Below are positions 23,707 to 34,330 of a stretch of DNA of 64,000 nt, in pieces. The notes under the pieces were generated by a model. It was not told the DNA's origin. It saw only the letters and a program-made list of their open reading frames with translations, and did not search any database. The stretch comes from Tetrastigma voinierianum (lineage: Eukaryota; Streptophyta; Magnoliopsida; Vitales; Vitaceae), in contig JAEQBH010009495.1 in NCBI GenBank assembly GCA_016808115.1, positions 1 through 64,000 on the forward strand. Direction: 5' to 3'. The position numbers and the translations under genes were made by a program. Each line of letters begins with the position of its first letter. Position 1 is the stretch's first letter.

Positions 23707-23901
23707 GTACTATTTAATTTTCTACATTCAAAATTAATATATCCCTTTTCATGTATGATATTAGAGCATACAAAAACAACAATAACAATAAGGAAGAAAT
23801 GATGCATTCCTTGGCGTATAGTTTATAAAGCTTGGTAAGTAAAGATTTTGTACAATGCCCCTTTTAGACATAGTTTTCAATACATTGTGTTGCTTTTGCA
23901 G

Positions 23902-24125
23902 AAGAAATTAAGCATTCCTTCCACTGTTTCTCGTGTGGTAAAGTACATACCAGAACTGCAACAACAAGTGGAGAGACTGATCCGAAAAAAAGAAGAGCTT
24001 TTGTCGAAGATTTCTAGACAAGGAGATGTAATTCACCAAGAAAACCAAAGTAATACTTGCCAGAGCTCTTTAGCTTCTGTTTCTGCAACAATGCTTAGTG
24101 ACAGGGAAATTGTTGTTCAGATTTA
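23902..24125 (+). pseudogene. bHLH exon 2, 5' part (helix 2 and leucine-rich extension)
   Basis: The acceptor 'ttgcttttgcag' ends at 23,901. The exon is one clean frame from 'KKLSIPST' through 'KYIPELQQQVERL', 'KKEELLSKISRQGD' and 'SLASVSATMLSDREIVVQI' to the copia LTR. The loop/helix 2 residues and leucine spacing look undamaged, in contrast to exon 1. Confidence 0.9.
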
Positions 24126-24839
24126 TGTTGGGAAATAAACACAAGACTGAATATTTTCCCTTTGTTGATTTAACCTGTTAGGAGTCAATAAAATGCAGCC
24201 AAGAAAAAAAGAATATGCCAAGGAGATAATCTCAAAAAATAGCAGGAGGGAATTTTAAGTGGAAGAAACCTCCCCCAAAGTGAGAAGAGGAAAAACCACG
24301 GGACCTTTGTCGGAGTCCACCCAAATATCATATAATAATTTAGGTACAAACCTAATTCTAAACTAGGTTCAACACCTAGCTTTCCAACACAATCGAAAGA
24401 TGCACTTCCAAGATCCAAAAACAATGAAATCATCTAAATATAGTGAATAAAATTAATAGGCAAATCTAGCCTCAAATCAAAAAGCAGTTGATGAAGATCT
24501 CACCGATCACATACAAATGCAGTACAATTATAACTACCAACAAAAAAAAATTTGCCATCTTGATTTTACGCTCCCGAGCTTCGCCCACAGTACGCCTCCT
24601 TTTACGCTCCAGAAAAGCGCCCGACACCAACTTAGCCGGTAACCACAGCAGCCTCACACCTCTTTTCTTTGCTGAAAAAAACTGCTCTGGAAAAACTGCT
24701 CCAGAAAGAAAAAACCCGCTGCACTTCTGATTTCTGCTTCCTCAGGTTTTATTATAACATTTGTAGCCTTAATGGGCTTAAGAGAAAAAAAAAAATAACA
24801 AATGGGCCACCAAGTAGTTTGGGCTGGACCCACACTACA
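24126..24839 (-). mobile_element. 3' LTR of the copia element
   Basis: Collinear with 28,846-29,533 over its whole length: shared 'ggaaaaaccacgggaccttt', 'gcagttgatgaagatctcac', and 'taatgggcttaagagaaaa'. It begins TGTTGGG on + and ends CACTACA, that is TGTAGTG...CCCAACA on the element's own strand. It contains a GC-rich stretch of repeated 'gctc' words (24,570-24,720). The copies differ by many small gaps. Confidence 0.85.
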
Positions 24840-24840
24840 A

Positions 24841-24851
24841 TCTCCCCCTCC
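24841..24851 (-). promoter_or_regulatory. Polypurine tract of the copia element
   Basis: On the minus strand GGAGGGGGAGA lies one base before the LTR start TGTAGTG. It is the expected plus-strand primer and fixes the element's orientation. Confidence 0.8.
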
Positions 24852-24899
24852 AGCCCAACATAAGGGGAGATTACACTCTAACATCTCAGTTAGAGTCCA

Positions 24900-25560
24900 T
24901 GCCAGTGACCCAGGCTAAAGCCCCGGCTTCTCTAGAGTAACAACTTTTGTCATCATATCGAGAGGGTTAAAATGCGTGTGAATCTGTAAGCTTCTAGCTC
25001 TTTTCCAATGACATCTACGTAACCAATGATATCTCACATCAATGTGCTTTGTACGAGATAGTGCAAAGTATTCTTTACTTTCCAAGTCATAGCACTCGAC
25101 TATCACAAAACACAACATACTCATCACCACATCAAACCCAGCTCTTGGGAAAATCCTCTTCATCCTAACATCTCTTTTCTTCTTGATTCTTTGCTATATC
25201 TGCCTCGATGGTAGACAAGCGACACATACATGCAAGTTGCCATGAAAGCAGCTCCCAATGAAGTGAATAAAAACCGGAAGTCGACTTTCTACCATCAAGG
25301 TCACCTACCATATCGGCATACGTGGAAACCTTCTAACCATTGGTTTTGAACCCCAAAACTCAAACACAATTTGAAGTACCCACCGAATATTTGAAGATCC
25401 ATTTCACTTTGCTTCCCAATGCTCCTTTCACGGATTTGAGAGAAATCACACTCTTTATTACTATGACATGTCGTCTCCAGGCCTTGTACAAACCATGCAA
25501 TACATAAGACTCCCCGCTGGCGAGGAGTAAGGAATAGAGGCCATCTTTTCCTTTTCATCG
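24900..25560 (-). pseudogene. Copia RNase H remnant (element in bHLH gene)
   Basis: The 3' end of pol. On the minus strand about 25,558-25,450 gives 'VGSLMYAMVCTRPD'-like text in broken frames, a 'LSFG' piece follows, and 25,163-24,915 ends with 'SRTKHIDVRYHWLR' and 'HTHFNPLDMMTK', the typical last motifs of copia RNase H. The catalytic acidic residues in the middle cannot all be placed because of frame changes. Confidence 0.8.
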
Positions 25561-25649
25561 TAGTAATGGGAGCATAAGCACGCTGGCTTAAAGTGATTAG
25601 CTAAGAGGTGTGCTAACTGATTTAGCATCTTTCATATTGAACCTTCATT

Positions 25650-26310
25650 ACACGTTCAACTTATACTTTTCTGTGACAACCACAACTTCTTTGCCTTTCT
25701 ATCTCGAATGGTCAGCATACCCAACATTTGTTTCTGCGGGCCCTAAGTCCTTCATGTCAAAGGACTTGAACAACCTCTCTTTCCAACTTGCTAATCGATT
25801 TTGGATCATTCCCGCTATTAACATATCATCAACATAAAGTAAAAGAATAATGGGACACCATTTGTAAACTTCACAGAAATAATAAACCTGGTCTATCACA
25901 TCTACTCTTATACTCATTGGCTCCTATAAAAGAATCAAACTTCTTATACCTTTGCCTTAACATGACCACCAAAGACTTTTCTTTAAAATTTGCAAACATG
26001 TGCTCCTTACATTTTACTTCAAACCTAGTTTGTGACATAGTAAATTTCTTCATTCAATCCACCATGAAGAAACGCTGATCTTCACATCTAGCTATTCCAA
26101 GCTCGAAGTCTAAATCTAGCGGTCGAGCTTCAAACAACTCACGATAGAAGACATTTTCTAAATTTGGAATATCTCATCGAAGTCAATACCCTTTTACGCC
26201 CAAAACCTTTTCTTTTAAGCGAGCTTTATCGCCCGGCCAATTTTCCATCACTATCTTCTTGGCTTGAACAACCATTTGTTCCTTAATGCCTTTCTGCCCT
26301 TTGGAAGTTC
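25650..26310 (-). pseudogene. Copia reverse transcriptase remnant (element in bHLH gene)
   Basis: On the minus strand the catalytic block reads 'PIILLLYVDDMLIAG' (about 25,860-25,816), followed by a 'FDMKDLG' piece with a frame change after it. Upstream, 'YKKFDSFI' (about 25,950) is the usual helix before the YVDD hairpin, and an arginine-rich piece precedes it. It is broken into at least three frames. Confidence 0.8.
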
Positions 26311-27600
26311 CACGACTCATGCTTGTCGTTCTTTATGAAAAGAATGCATTTCTTCTGCATAGCTTCTGTCGGCTTACCTTGCTCCCATATGATCATGCTT
26401 GAAAATTCTACGGCTCCTCATGTTAATCGCATACTCTGAAGAAGGATACTTGGATGATGGGCAGCTCTCCTATTAGTCATACAATTTGAGGTTAGGAAAT
26501 GACTTATTGAGGAGAACACTCCACTCAGCGGCTTAGTACTCTACAGCGTCCATATCATCAACCGATCTCACGGTACTTCATCACAGATCATCTACTATCC
26601 CCACACAATCTATGAAATCTATTTGCTGAAGATATGAATAAGCTATGGATCGATAACACACGTCTTTGATGCTTCAACCTTTTGGTCTTATCCGCAATCT
26701 GAAGCAAATCTGATCTTCATAAAATATCCCACACATCTCTATAAAATCTTCACTTTTCTTGCTGGATCCCATGTCATACCCCGAACTCTTGTTGCTTGTG
26801 AGATACATGGAAAAGCTCATCAGCTTGCAGCCTGCTCTTAAATACATGTCTTAAAAAGCCTTACTTTAAAAAACATAAGATGATTATAAACAACATATTT
26901 TCACATCCATACTCTATACGGAATGTCAAACTCAAAGGGACGAGAGACTATTTATCAAGTAACAAAGCGATCTGAATAAGCTTAACCCACAAAACACTTT
27001 AGATCTAGATTTGCCCATTTTGCTTGTCGTCTGACCTTCGACAATAGTCACGGTTCATCCTCTACGCAACACCGACATCTTTGAGTACCGAGGAAGCTAT
27101 CTTCGTATACAATACCGTATCTCTTGAGGCGATGGATTTCTAAGCTCCTTTGATGTATACTCACCTCCATTAGCCGATCTGAAGACACTTTAAAAAATTT
27201 CACATCTCTCTTTTCCAGCTAAGGCGTGAGTGGAAAAGCGATACACTTGATCTTTGGCCTTGATAGATAAACCCCGCCTTTCTTGATGCATCGTAAGTAG
27301 ATATGACAAAATATCTATTTCACGGGGCTCACACTCAAGGACCTGAACGCCGAGAATAAACCAATTTCAAAATATTAGATTTCCTTTGAAGATTTGAAAA
27401 AGAAGCTGCTGATGTTTTCCAAATAAACAATAATCACAAAAAAGGAGTTAAACTGTTTCCTTTAGTAAAAGGAATGAAAGCCTTTTTGGCTAGTATATGT
27501 AACCCTTTCTCACTCATGTGACCCAATCTTTTGTGCCATAAATTTGGGGAGGAACCATCTTCAGTTGCATTCAATTCATCTCCACATATTTTCCTGGCTG
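26311..27600 (-). pseudogene. Copia integrase remnant (element in bHLH gene)
   Basis: The pre-integrase zinc-binding text 'HKRLGHMSEKGL' lies at about 27,540-27,500, then 'KGNSLTP' and a 'CDYCLFGK'-like piece near 27,430. The core keeps a 'NGGEYTS' motif at about 27,180-27,150 on the minus strand, containing the conserved DNGGEY position with its aspartate changed (reads S-A-N-G-G-E-Y). The C-terminal half, 26.3-27.0 kb, has no clear motif. Confidence 0.7.
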
Positions 27601-28030
27601 TCTATTGTAAAAAGTGTGCTTCCTTACCTGGCGATCTTATAAGAACCTTTGGTAAGCTTCCATTTACAATTCTAGGAAGTAATTCACATATCACCCCAGA
27701 TCGAGGGCAGCTCCGAATAAGTTAAGGAGCGCTGAAGTCGGAGACATGCAGCACATCTCTACGGTCGATGAACAGCGTATGTTTGTATGCAAGCTTCGCG
27801 ATACCTGATCTTTGGGTGCATTTGTTATTACCGTCTTCATGATGCAAAGATCTCTGGCACATCACGATGTGAAGAACTCAGCAATAGGAGTAACATGATA
27901 AAGAATTCTTGTATCAATGATCACTCGACCTCATTATACTATGTAGACCCAAGAGCATTCTTCATCTCAACGAAAATGAAGCCCCGCCCACATCTTACGT
28001 CGGATAAAGTGCCAGTATTTTTATTTTTCA
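27601..28030 (-). pseudogene. Copia protease region (element in bHLH gene), not resolved
   Basis: This lies between the gag zinc knuckle and pre-integrase, where copia elements carry an aspartic protease. I could not read a D-S/T-G active site. It is assigned by position only. Confidence 0.4.
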
Positions 28031-28815
28031 TGCTTTCCTCTGATTTTGCCTTTTTGTTCCGTTTCCAAGCATAACAATTTCTTTTCCTTATGTCCCTTCC
28101 TTACCACAATGATAACACTTTCTTAACTCTTTGGGCTCTATAAGTTACGGCACCTTTGGATTTACCGATATGGTTCTCTTTTACCTCTTTATATTCTACT
28201 GCAGCAAGAGCCTGGATCTCGGAGAGATGTTCCTATTCCTTCCTTAAAGCTGTTCATTAAACAAAAATGTCTTTTACCATATCCATGGATTAAATTGCCG
28301 TTAATTTGAGGTTACTAAGTGAGATAACTTCACGATATCTGACTATCTGGCGAAAGAACTCAAAAGTAACAATGCTGCAACTCATCTTCAATCTTCATCT
28401 TCATAGCATTTATTTGGTTCTGACAACAAGAAGTCAGCGGTGTGCTCTGCTCTATTTCATTACCCGTTTGCAACCAGTTACTGGCCTTCTAATCAAGTGG
28501 CTTTAATGCGTAAGTCTTTCGTTAGTACATGGATTCTAATTTTCCAAAGCTCGATCAGCATTAGTCTCCTGTATTGCGTGATGAAACACCCCTCTGATTC
28601 TACTGCTATACGATTCGACTCTGGTTTTCTATATGATGCTTCCGTGCATGACATATCTTTAGTTTGGTTTACTTTTATCCCATCAATAGAGTGCATACTC
28701 ATTCTTGCAATAAGAATATCTTCCATTCTTGGCTTCAGGATAGAATAATTAAACCAGTTAGTAATCATAGCGGCTCAGAAAGATTCCTCCATTTTAAACC
28801 TTTTGACCACGATAC
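28031..28815 (-). pseudogene. Copia gag remnant (element in bHLH gene)
   Basis: The landmark is a CCHC zinc knuckle: 'KCYHCGKEGHKEKK' coded by the complement of about 28,120-28,075 (C-Y-H-C at 28,106-28,117), with the last cysteine shifted out of phase by a small indel. The N-terminal gag toward 28,800 is fragmented. An open minus frame at 28,493-28,768 may be part of it. Confidence 0.65.
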
Positions 28816-28830
28816 CAGAACATAGAAGAC

Positions 28831-28844
28831 AGACTCTGATACAC
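28831..28844 (-). promoter_or_regulatory. Primer binding site of the copia element
   Basis: The complement reads GTGTATCAGAGTCT, close to TGGTATCAGAGC, the initiator tRNA-Met complement used by most plant copia elements. It lies directly next to the 5' LTR. Confidence 0.75.
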
Positions 28845-28845
28845 T

Positions 28846-29533
28846 TATTTGGGAAATAAACAAAGTAGATATTTTCCTTTGTTGTGATTGCTGTTCGTCA
28901 TTAAATGCAGCGAGAAAAAAGAATATGCCGAGAGATAATCAAAAAATATCAGAGAGAGAATTTTAACGTGGAAAACCTCCCCCCCAGAAAGTGAGAAGAG
29001 GAAAAACCACGGGACCTTTAGTAGAGTCCACCCAAATATCCACTATAATAATTTGGAAATTCTGAAACCTAGATTCTAAACTAGGTTCAACTTTGGCTCA
29101 ACCACAATCGGAAGATGCACTTCAAGATCCAAAAAGCAGTGAAATCATCTAAATAGTGAATAAAATTAATAAGGCAAATCTAGCCTCGAATCAAAAGCAG
29201 TTGATGAAGATCTCACGATGCATACAAATGGTGTTACTCTTTGCAACAAAAAAATTTGCCATTTGCCCGATTTTACACTCGAGGCTTGCCACGGCACGCC
29301 TCCTTTGCGCTCTGAAAAGCGCTCGGCACGACAGCGGGTAACCCTGACCTCACCTCTTCTTTCTTTGAGAAAAAGCGCTGAAAAGCTGCTCCAAAAGAAA
29401 AAAACCCGCGCCGATTACTTGCCTCCTCAAAGGTTTGTTATAACATTTTGCTTGTAGCCTAATGGGCTTAAGAGAAAAAAAAAAATAACAAATGGCGCTT
29501 GATAGTTTGAAACTGGACCTTCTAATTTCTACA
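28846..29533 (-). mobile_element. 5' LTR of the copia element
   Basis: Partner of 24,126-24,839. Its inner end is decayed ('tatttggg' where the other LTR has 'tgttggg'), and its outer end reads ...TTCTACA before the bHLH exon resumes. It is shorter than the 3' LTR by about 25 bases through scattered small gaps. Confidence 0.8.
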
Positions 29534-29601
29534 TTGCCACAGGAGTCAAGCTGCAGGCTTTTGCCGTTGGAGGAAGGGTCTTCTACAACTTACATCTTCA
29601 G
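29534..29601 (+). pseudogene. bHLH exon 2, 3' part
   Basis: In frame it reads 'GVKLQAF' then 'GGRVFYNLHLQ', the conserved C-terminal strand of subgroup Ib bHLH proteins, and ends at the splice donor cag|gtactt. About 20-25 residues that the family usually has between 'VVQI' and this strand are not seen, so some exon sequence was probably lost around the insertion. Confidence 0.8.
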
Positions 29602-29670
29602 GTACTTTTAATTCCTTTATATTTTTAGATAATTTAAAGGAAAGTGCAAGATAGAAAAAAGTAGAGAGAA

Positions 29671-29740
29671 GCCTTGAGGCGTGACTCAAATGGTAAAGGG
29701 GATGAGTGTATGGTAAATATATAGGTGTAAAAAAAAAAAA
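29671..29740 (+). mobile_element. Short SINE-like copy in bHLH intron 2
   Basis: 'gccttgaggcgtgactcaaatggtaaagg' resembles the box A part of the tRNA-derived repeat at 30,434, and the copy ends in a run of twelve A (29,729-29,740). It lacks box B, so it is a short or internally deleted copy. Confidence 0.5.
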
Positions 29741-30178
29741 GAGTTAAATCAACATATTACATTTTATTTGTACTTCTAAAAACTCATTTTATTTAGTTTA
29801 ACTTATCAATATAAATATTTAAATATTTTTTAAATGTAAGTTAATTTTCAAGTAATTTATTTATTTATATTTGATTTTTTGAAAATTTTCGATTATTTTT
29901 CCGTTATCATTATTTTCTTTTCTTAATATTTTGGAAACCAAAACCTTACAATTTTAATCGTACTAGAAAAGATAGTTGTGAATGACTCATGCATTATTAG
30001 ATTGTATTTAGTATAATGGTTTTTATCTTGCCTTATTAAGAAAAGCCCTTACCGATACAACACTAATCCACATTTAGTATAATGTTTAATTATAATGTTT
30101 GGAATTTTAATCCATGTGTTAATTTTATGTATGAATCTGACCATTCAAGTTAACATAATTATTTGTTTTATCTATCAG

Positions 30179-30273
30179 GTGGGAAGGAACTCAAAGTAGA
30201 GTGTGAGTTGTTGAGAGAAGAAGCTCCTTTCATTGTGTGAGAAGAGTAGGAAGCTTTTCCATCCAAATGTTAG
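30179..30273 (+). pseudogene. bHLH exon 3 (C-terminus)
   Basis: The acceptor 'tttatctatcag' ends at 30,178. The exon encodes the family's last residues, with recognisable 'ECELLRE', 'LSLCEK' and 'FPSKC' pieces before TAG at 30,271. An extra G near 30,182 and further small gaps put the pieces in different frames. If those indels were sequencing errors the exon would be normal. Confidence 0.75.
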
Positions 30274-30433
30274 TTTTAATAATCTATTACAGGAGGGTTC
30301 TTATAACGGAGAGAGGAATGTAAAGGAAAATTAATATTAGAAAAAATCTTACAAAAGAATTTAACAAGTTACCAAGTCATTTTTTTACTTCAAGCAAAAT
30401 AAACCAATAAATCTTGAAAAGGTAACAAAGTAG

Positions 30434-30540
30434 GCCTTGAGGTCTAACTCAAAATGGCGTAAAGGAGGTGGGAAAGAGCTATGAAGGTCATGTTTGAATC
30501 CTCAGATGGCAACAAACACTAACATAATATATACAAAAGT
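30434..30540 (+). mobile_element. tRNA-derived SINE-like element
   Basis: It has a box A-like 'tggcgtaaaggagg' (30,455-30,468) and a box B-like 'ggtcatgtttgaatcc' (30,486-30,501), the two internal pol III promoter parts at tRNA-like spacing, followed by an A-rich stretch. The opening words are shared with the copy in intron 2. Confidence 0.55.
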
Positions 30541-31649
30541 AAATATGCAAAAAATAATAATAATAGCAAAGCACATAGATTGATATAAAAGTAGGCCAAC
30601 AAACGAATGCAAAAGGGGCTTAAAAAAATAAGTCTCATCTCCATAACCTTAACTTAATCAATTTCACTGGGTCACAATCTTCTCTAAGATTATGAGTTAA
30701 TAACAGGAGATGATTCGATGGCTTCTTAAAATATTATCATAACTCGAAAACATTTTTAACATCTAATTAAATAAATATTAGATATTATTCAATTTATTTC
30801 AAAATTTTGATAATGGTAAAATAGTCTTTTTTAATTCTTTTATTAGCCTATATAAATATAAAGCCTTCCATCTTTTAGACACTTTTATAATGATCCTAGT
30901 TTTTGTCATATTTTTATTTTTTAAGATTTTCTTGGCCCAAAGATCCTTCTCATTCTTGGACAAAGGTAATTACAATAGGACTATGACTTAGTATTCATAT
31001 TTATATATCATATCATTGAGAAAATTCCTTAACAATCAATTAGAGTTCGTACCCCAACTCAATCGATTCAGTTTCAATTCGGATCGGATGGTCAAACCCG
31101 GTGACCGTCAATGCGTCGGTTTAAGCTTGATCCGGATTGCAAATACGGCATTCTTCAACCGCCCCGACTGGAGTGTGGGATTCAAACAAACCCTTAAATA
31201 ATGACCATTAGGTACCGTCAGCAAACCAGCGGACCCGGACGTTCAAATCAGTCGATTGATCAGACTGAAAGCGATCTGGATTGCGAAATGAACCATCCTT
31301 CAATAATGACCATTGGGTACAACAGCCTCTTGCATTACTTTAAACACATTTGATTTCAATTGGGAAGCAAGTGATGCCCTCCACGTGTGCTTTTTGGAGT
31401 GATGAATGAAGAAGGTCTTATAAAGAAGTCCATTGCAAACCTCATGAGACTTTCAGAACGAGTATCTAATTCAATTAAAAAAACTAATTAGACGAGGCTG
31501 AGGATGAACCACAATAACAACAAAGTTAGCCATATCCTATTTTAAGAACACAATTATGGATATAAATATAAATATAAATTTTAATATTATCTTTTCTATT
31601 TTCAACAAATTTTTTTATTTAAATATTCTACATATTATGTTTCATAAAA
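30541..31649. other. Non-coding sequence with a short direct repeat
   Basis: No gene is seen. Within 31,040-31,325 two stretches of about 140 bases share 'ggattgcaaat/ggattgcgaaat', 'cttcaa' and 'aataatgaccatt(a/g)ggtac' in order, an imperfect tandem pair of unknown origin. Confidence 0.45.
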
Positions 31650-33069
31650 ATTAATTAAGATATTAATACAAATAGATAATATTATAAATACTATATTGTA
31701 TATCATATATTTTAAATTTAAATTTAATTTTTTAAAATATAAATTTATATATTTATGACATAAATCCAGTTTGGCCAGCAGTTGGACCAGATGCGATCGG
31801 TGAATGCGAAATGATAGGTAACTTTAAAGTTCAATGGCCAGATCAGATTTTAACTAAACCTAGTGAGAACCAATTGTATTCTTAATAGTTGCCAAATATA
31901 TGAAATCTCAACTATCAACCCTATACAAAGCTGAAAGTTCCTCAGTAAGAACATGCTACCAAAGAGGATCATAAATGACTTTTGTTATAGGATAAAAACT
32001 CACAAAGATGTCAGCCCAGAAGCTAAAGGGATGATTGAATAAGATGAATAAACAATTTGGTAATCAGAATAGACTTATAAGAACACTAAAAGCCATATAA
32101 TATAATCTCACAGTTTGACCATGCCTTTTTTGGTATGTAGTAAAACATATCAATAGAACCCTAACAAAGAAGTAACAAATTAGATTGGTTGATACAAAAT
32201 GCGCCATGCGCAAAGCAAAAAGAGCAGGGGCCATAAAATATGAGTTATGTGACACTCCAACTTCAAGATTTCATGTCTTAGAGCATCTCAAACCACAAGT
32301 CTTCATTTTTAATTCAATGTATGATGTCACCTTTTCATAACTCCTTCAACAATCACATTAAATTCCTTTCAAATCACACTATTCATACCCTAAAATATTA
32401 TAAAAAAGGGAGAATGGTACTTTATAATCGTTTTTTAACCTTATTATTATAAAATAAAAAATGGAGTGGCAAAGTCTTCTTGTTCACATACGCCATATTT
32501 GGATATACAAATGGAGAATGGTTGTGAGATCAGGATAAGTTTAATTCCACATGTTTATGAATGAAATTTAACCTCTGGAGTATGGACAAAGCTAGCCACA
32601 GGGGCTTGAGCCCGAGGCATCAGACTGTTGACTCTTGGCACTTGCAAGGCACTAGTTTAAATGACCACCCACATCACCTTGGGCCCAGGAATTTGTAGGT
32701 AATGTAGATCATTATGGTTGCAGATCTGAATGCCTGTTGGTAATGCTGACTTAGTCAGAGTTGTGAGCAATACGAGGCATGTCAAGACTACCATGAACTC
32801 ACTTCAGAAGCTCACTACACGCTTTGCTCCCGAATCCCACTACCATGATGGATTTAAGTCAATGATAGAACTGACATGTGAAATACTCTAATAGTATAAA
32901 TTGATATAGTTATGTCTTAAAAGGATATGCCTTCCGATAGTGAAGAAATATAAATACACTGAGAATTTAAAAACATTTCTAAGATTTGGATATTTTTTAG
33001 TTTAAAATCTCATATATGGCGATGGAATAGGAGCGGTTGGAGATACTCTTAAGCCCTTAGGGTCCATAT
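31650..33069 (+). repeat. Duplicated non-coding block A, copy 2
   Basis: Second copy of 14,560-15,990 on the same strand, about 17 kb away. It follows copy 1 nearly base by base with many small gaps. The block is cut at 33,069 by the LTR of a gypsy element at the point where copy 1 is uninterrupted (about 15,959-15,980). Confidence 0.85.
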
Positions 33070-34009
33070 TGATGCAAGGTTGGGCCAAGTGATGGATGAT
33101 CAAGGAAGTTTGAGTAAAGTCAAAATATGGGTTTTGGTAGTTTTCTAGAGGCCAAAATAGGTTATGGACAGAATTTTGGATTTTCTAAGTTAGGGACGGT
33201 GTATTTCACGGTATATAAGGAAAAAGTATTTTATGAAGGTTTTAATAATATAGGAACAGATTTGGAAGTTTTGGAGTTGAGGTTGAAAATTTGGTTATGG
33301 AAGTTTAGAGAAAGATGAGATGGTAAGGGAGAGTGAAGTTGATGATTTACTTACTAGTTCTCTTGAAAAGATCCACACAAGATAGATGATGGATGAAGGC
33401 GCCACAATCAGCTATAGGCGGGTGATTGATGGCCGAGACAAGGCTTTCGCCACGAGAGTCCACCTGAGTGAAACTTGAACTACGTCTGAGAATCCACGAG
33501 GAATGAAAACGAGGAACTCTTAAAAGAGAAATGCGAAAATAATATTATTAAAGCACGTTTAATTTTTAAAAAGGCATTAGAGGTATATATAGTATTACTT
33601 CCTAAATCAAAAAAGCAACTTCTACTTTAACTTCAGGAAAACTTTCTAAATTACGAAACGACTTCTACTTTAACTAGGAAAAGAAACTTCTAAATTACAA
33701 AAGCAACTCTAGAAAACTTTCTAAAATGTCCATGTTTCTAAAATAAATAAATGATCTTTCCATAAAATAAATAAGCCGAGCTTTCTAAAATAAATAAAGC
33801 AAATCTTTACAAAATAAATAAAAATGAGCTTTCTAAAATTAATGAAACCACATGAAGGGTTTGTCAGTCGGACCATGCGTTTTTGCTTTCAAGGCCCGAA
33901 TGAGTCGAAGTTTCACATGTATTCAATCGTCTTGACCTCACAGTCAATTCTTCAATAATTCTTTGAGGCTAAATTCCCAATGTTGGTGTGTTTATAGATG
34001 CTCCTGTCA
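33070..34009 (-). mobile_element. 3' LTR of the deleted gypsy element
   Basis: It opens 'tgatgcaaggttggg' and ends 'tttatagatgctcctgtca' on +, collinear with the partner LTR. An LTR-internal reading frame at 33,127-33,318 is not kept open in the partner and is not a gene. Confidence 0.8.
33720..33845. repeat. AATAAATAA-type minisatellite inside the LTR
   Basis: Five to six imperfect units of the form 'ctttctaaaataaataaa(g)' about 25 bases long. The same array lies at the matching place in the other LTR (36,484-36,605), where the units are longer and more regular. Confidence 0.75.
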
Positions 34010-34049
34010 AACCTATCAGATTGGGAAAAAAGACTTATTATAAGTCTTC

Positions 34050-34330
34050 ACCATGATAAGGCCTCAAATCAACCTTGAATGCCAAGCGAGATATTTAGAT
34101 CAAGGGCAATTTAACCTTATGGCATTCTTTATGATCTTCTTAATAATCTTGGAAGAACCATATATTCTTGTACCTGACTTGGGAGACACCTCTCTTTTAT
34201 CATGTATGGCAAGATCTCATCCTCCACGGATCAAATACGGTAGATTTGATAACCTTCATATGCTTGTCTTTCATATTGTTCCACTCTTTTGCCCTTTGTT
34301 GAATCTTGATTCCTGAATAAAATTGTTAGC
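34050..34330 (-). pseudogene. Gypsy pol fragments (deleted element)
   Basis: The minus strand carries a short RT-like piece around 34,330-34,260 ('FDCQANNF' at the position of the RT 'VD.R.LN' motif) and a weaker scrap near 34,200-34,060 resembling the integrase C-terminus. The join of the two marks where most of pol was lost. Low sequence quality here limits the call. Confidence 0.45.

Larger units (their letters stand above)
24126..29533 (-). mobile_element. Copia LTR retrotransposon inserted in bHLH exon 2
   Basis: A structurally complete but decayed Ty1/copia element of 5.4 kb in antisense to the host gene: 5' LTR 28,846-29,533, primer site 28,831-28,844, gag, pre-integrase, integrase, RT, RNase H, polypurine tract 24,841-24,851, 3' LTR 24,126-24,839. 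The order gag, INT, RT, RNase H is that of copia. Exon 2 coding similarity on both sides shows that it landed in the exon. The left junction is ...ATTTA|TGTTGGGAAA and the right one ...TTCTACA|TTGCC. A clean 5-bp duplication is not evident; ATTTA on the left may correspond to ATTTC at 29,525-29,529 if the right end is set slightly earlier. Confidence 0.85.
23406..30273 (+). pseudogene. Subgroup Ib bHLH transcription factor (ORG2/bHLH38-39-like), broken
   Basis: Members of this family are nuclear transcription factors that pair with FIT to switch on iron uptake genes. Reading on +: exon 1 (23,406-23,706) has the family's 'MLAFS' start, 'HLSSMFELKLLHPPASGSGN' lead-in and a basic region 'Y-E-Q-D-R-R-K-I-N'; intron 1 is gt 23,707 to ag 23,901; exon 2 opens 'KKLSIPSTVSRVVKYIPELQ' (helix 2), then 'VERLIRKKEELL'. 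Exon 2 stops at 24,125 where a copia LTR begins and resumes at about 29,534 with 'GGRVFYNLHLQ', splice donor gt at 29,602. Exon 3 (30,179-30,273) has the C-terminal 'LLRE' and 'FPSKC' pieces before TAG, in shifted frames. Small indels in exons 1 and 3 also break the frame. The basic region has Q where the family has R. Identity of the family is secure; the exact orthologue is not. Confidence 0.85.

Noticed and set aside
28801..28830. A second primer-site-like string (gataccagaac) near the copia primer site
   Set aside because: It lies 13 bases further inside the element and is not adjacent to the LTR. The string at 28,831-28,844 fits position and sequence better.
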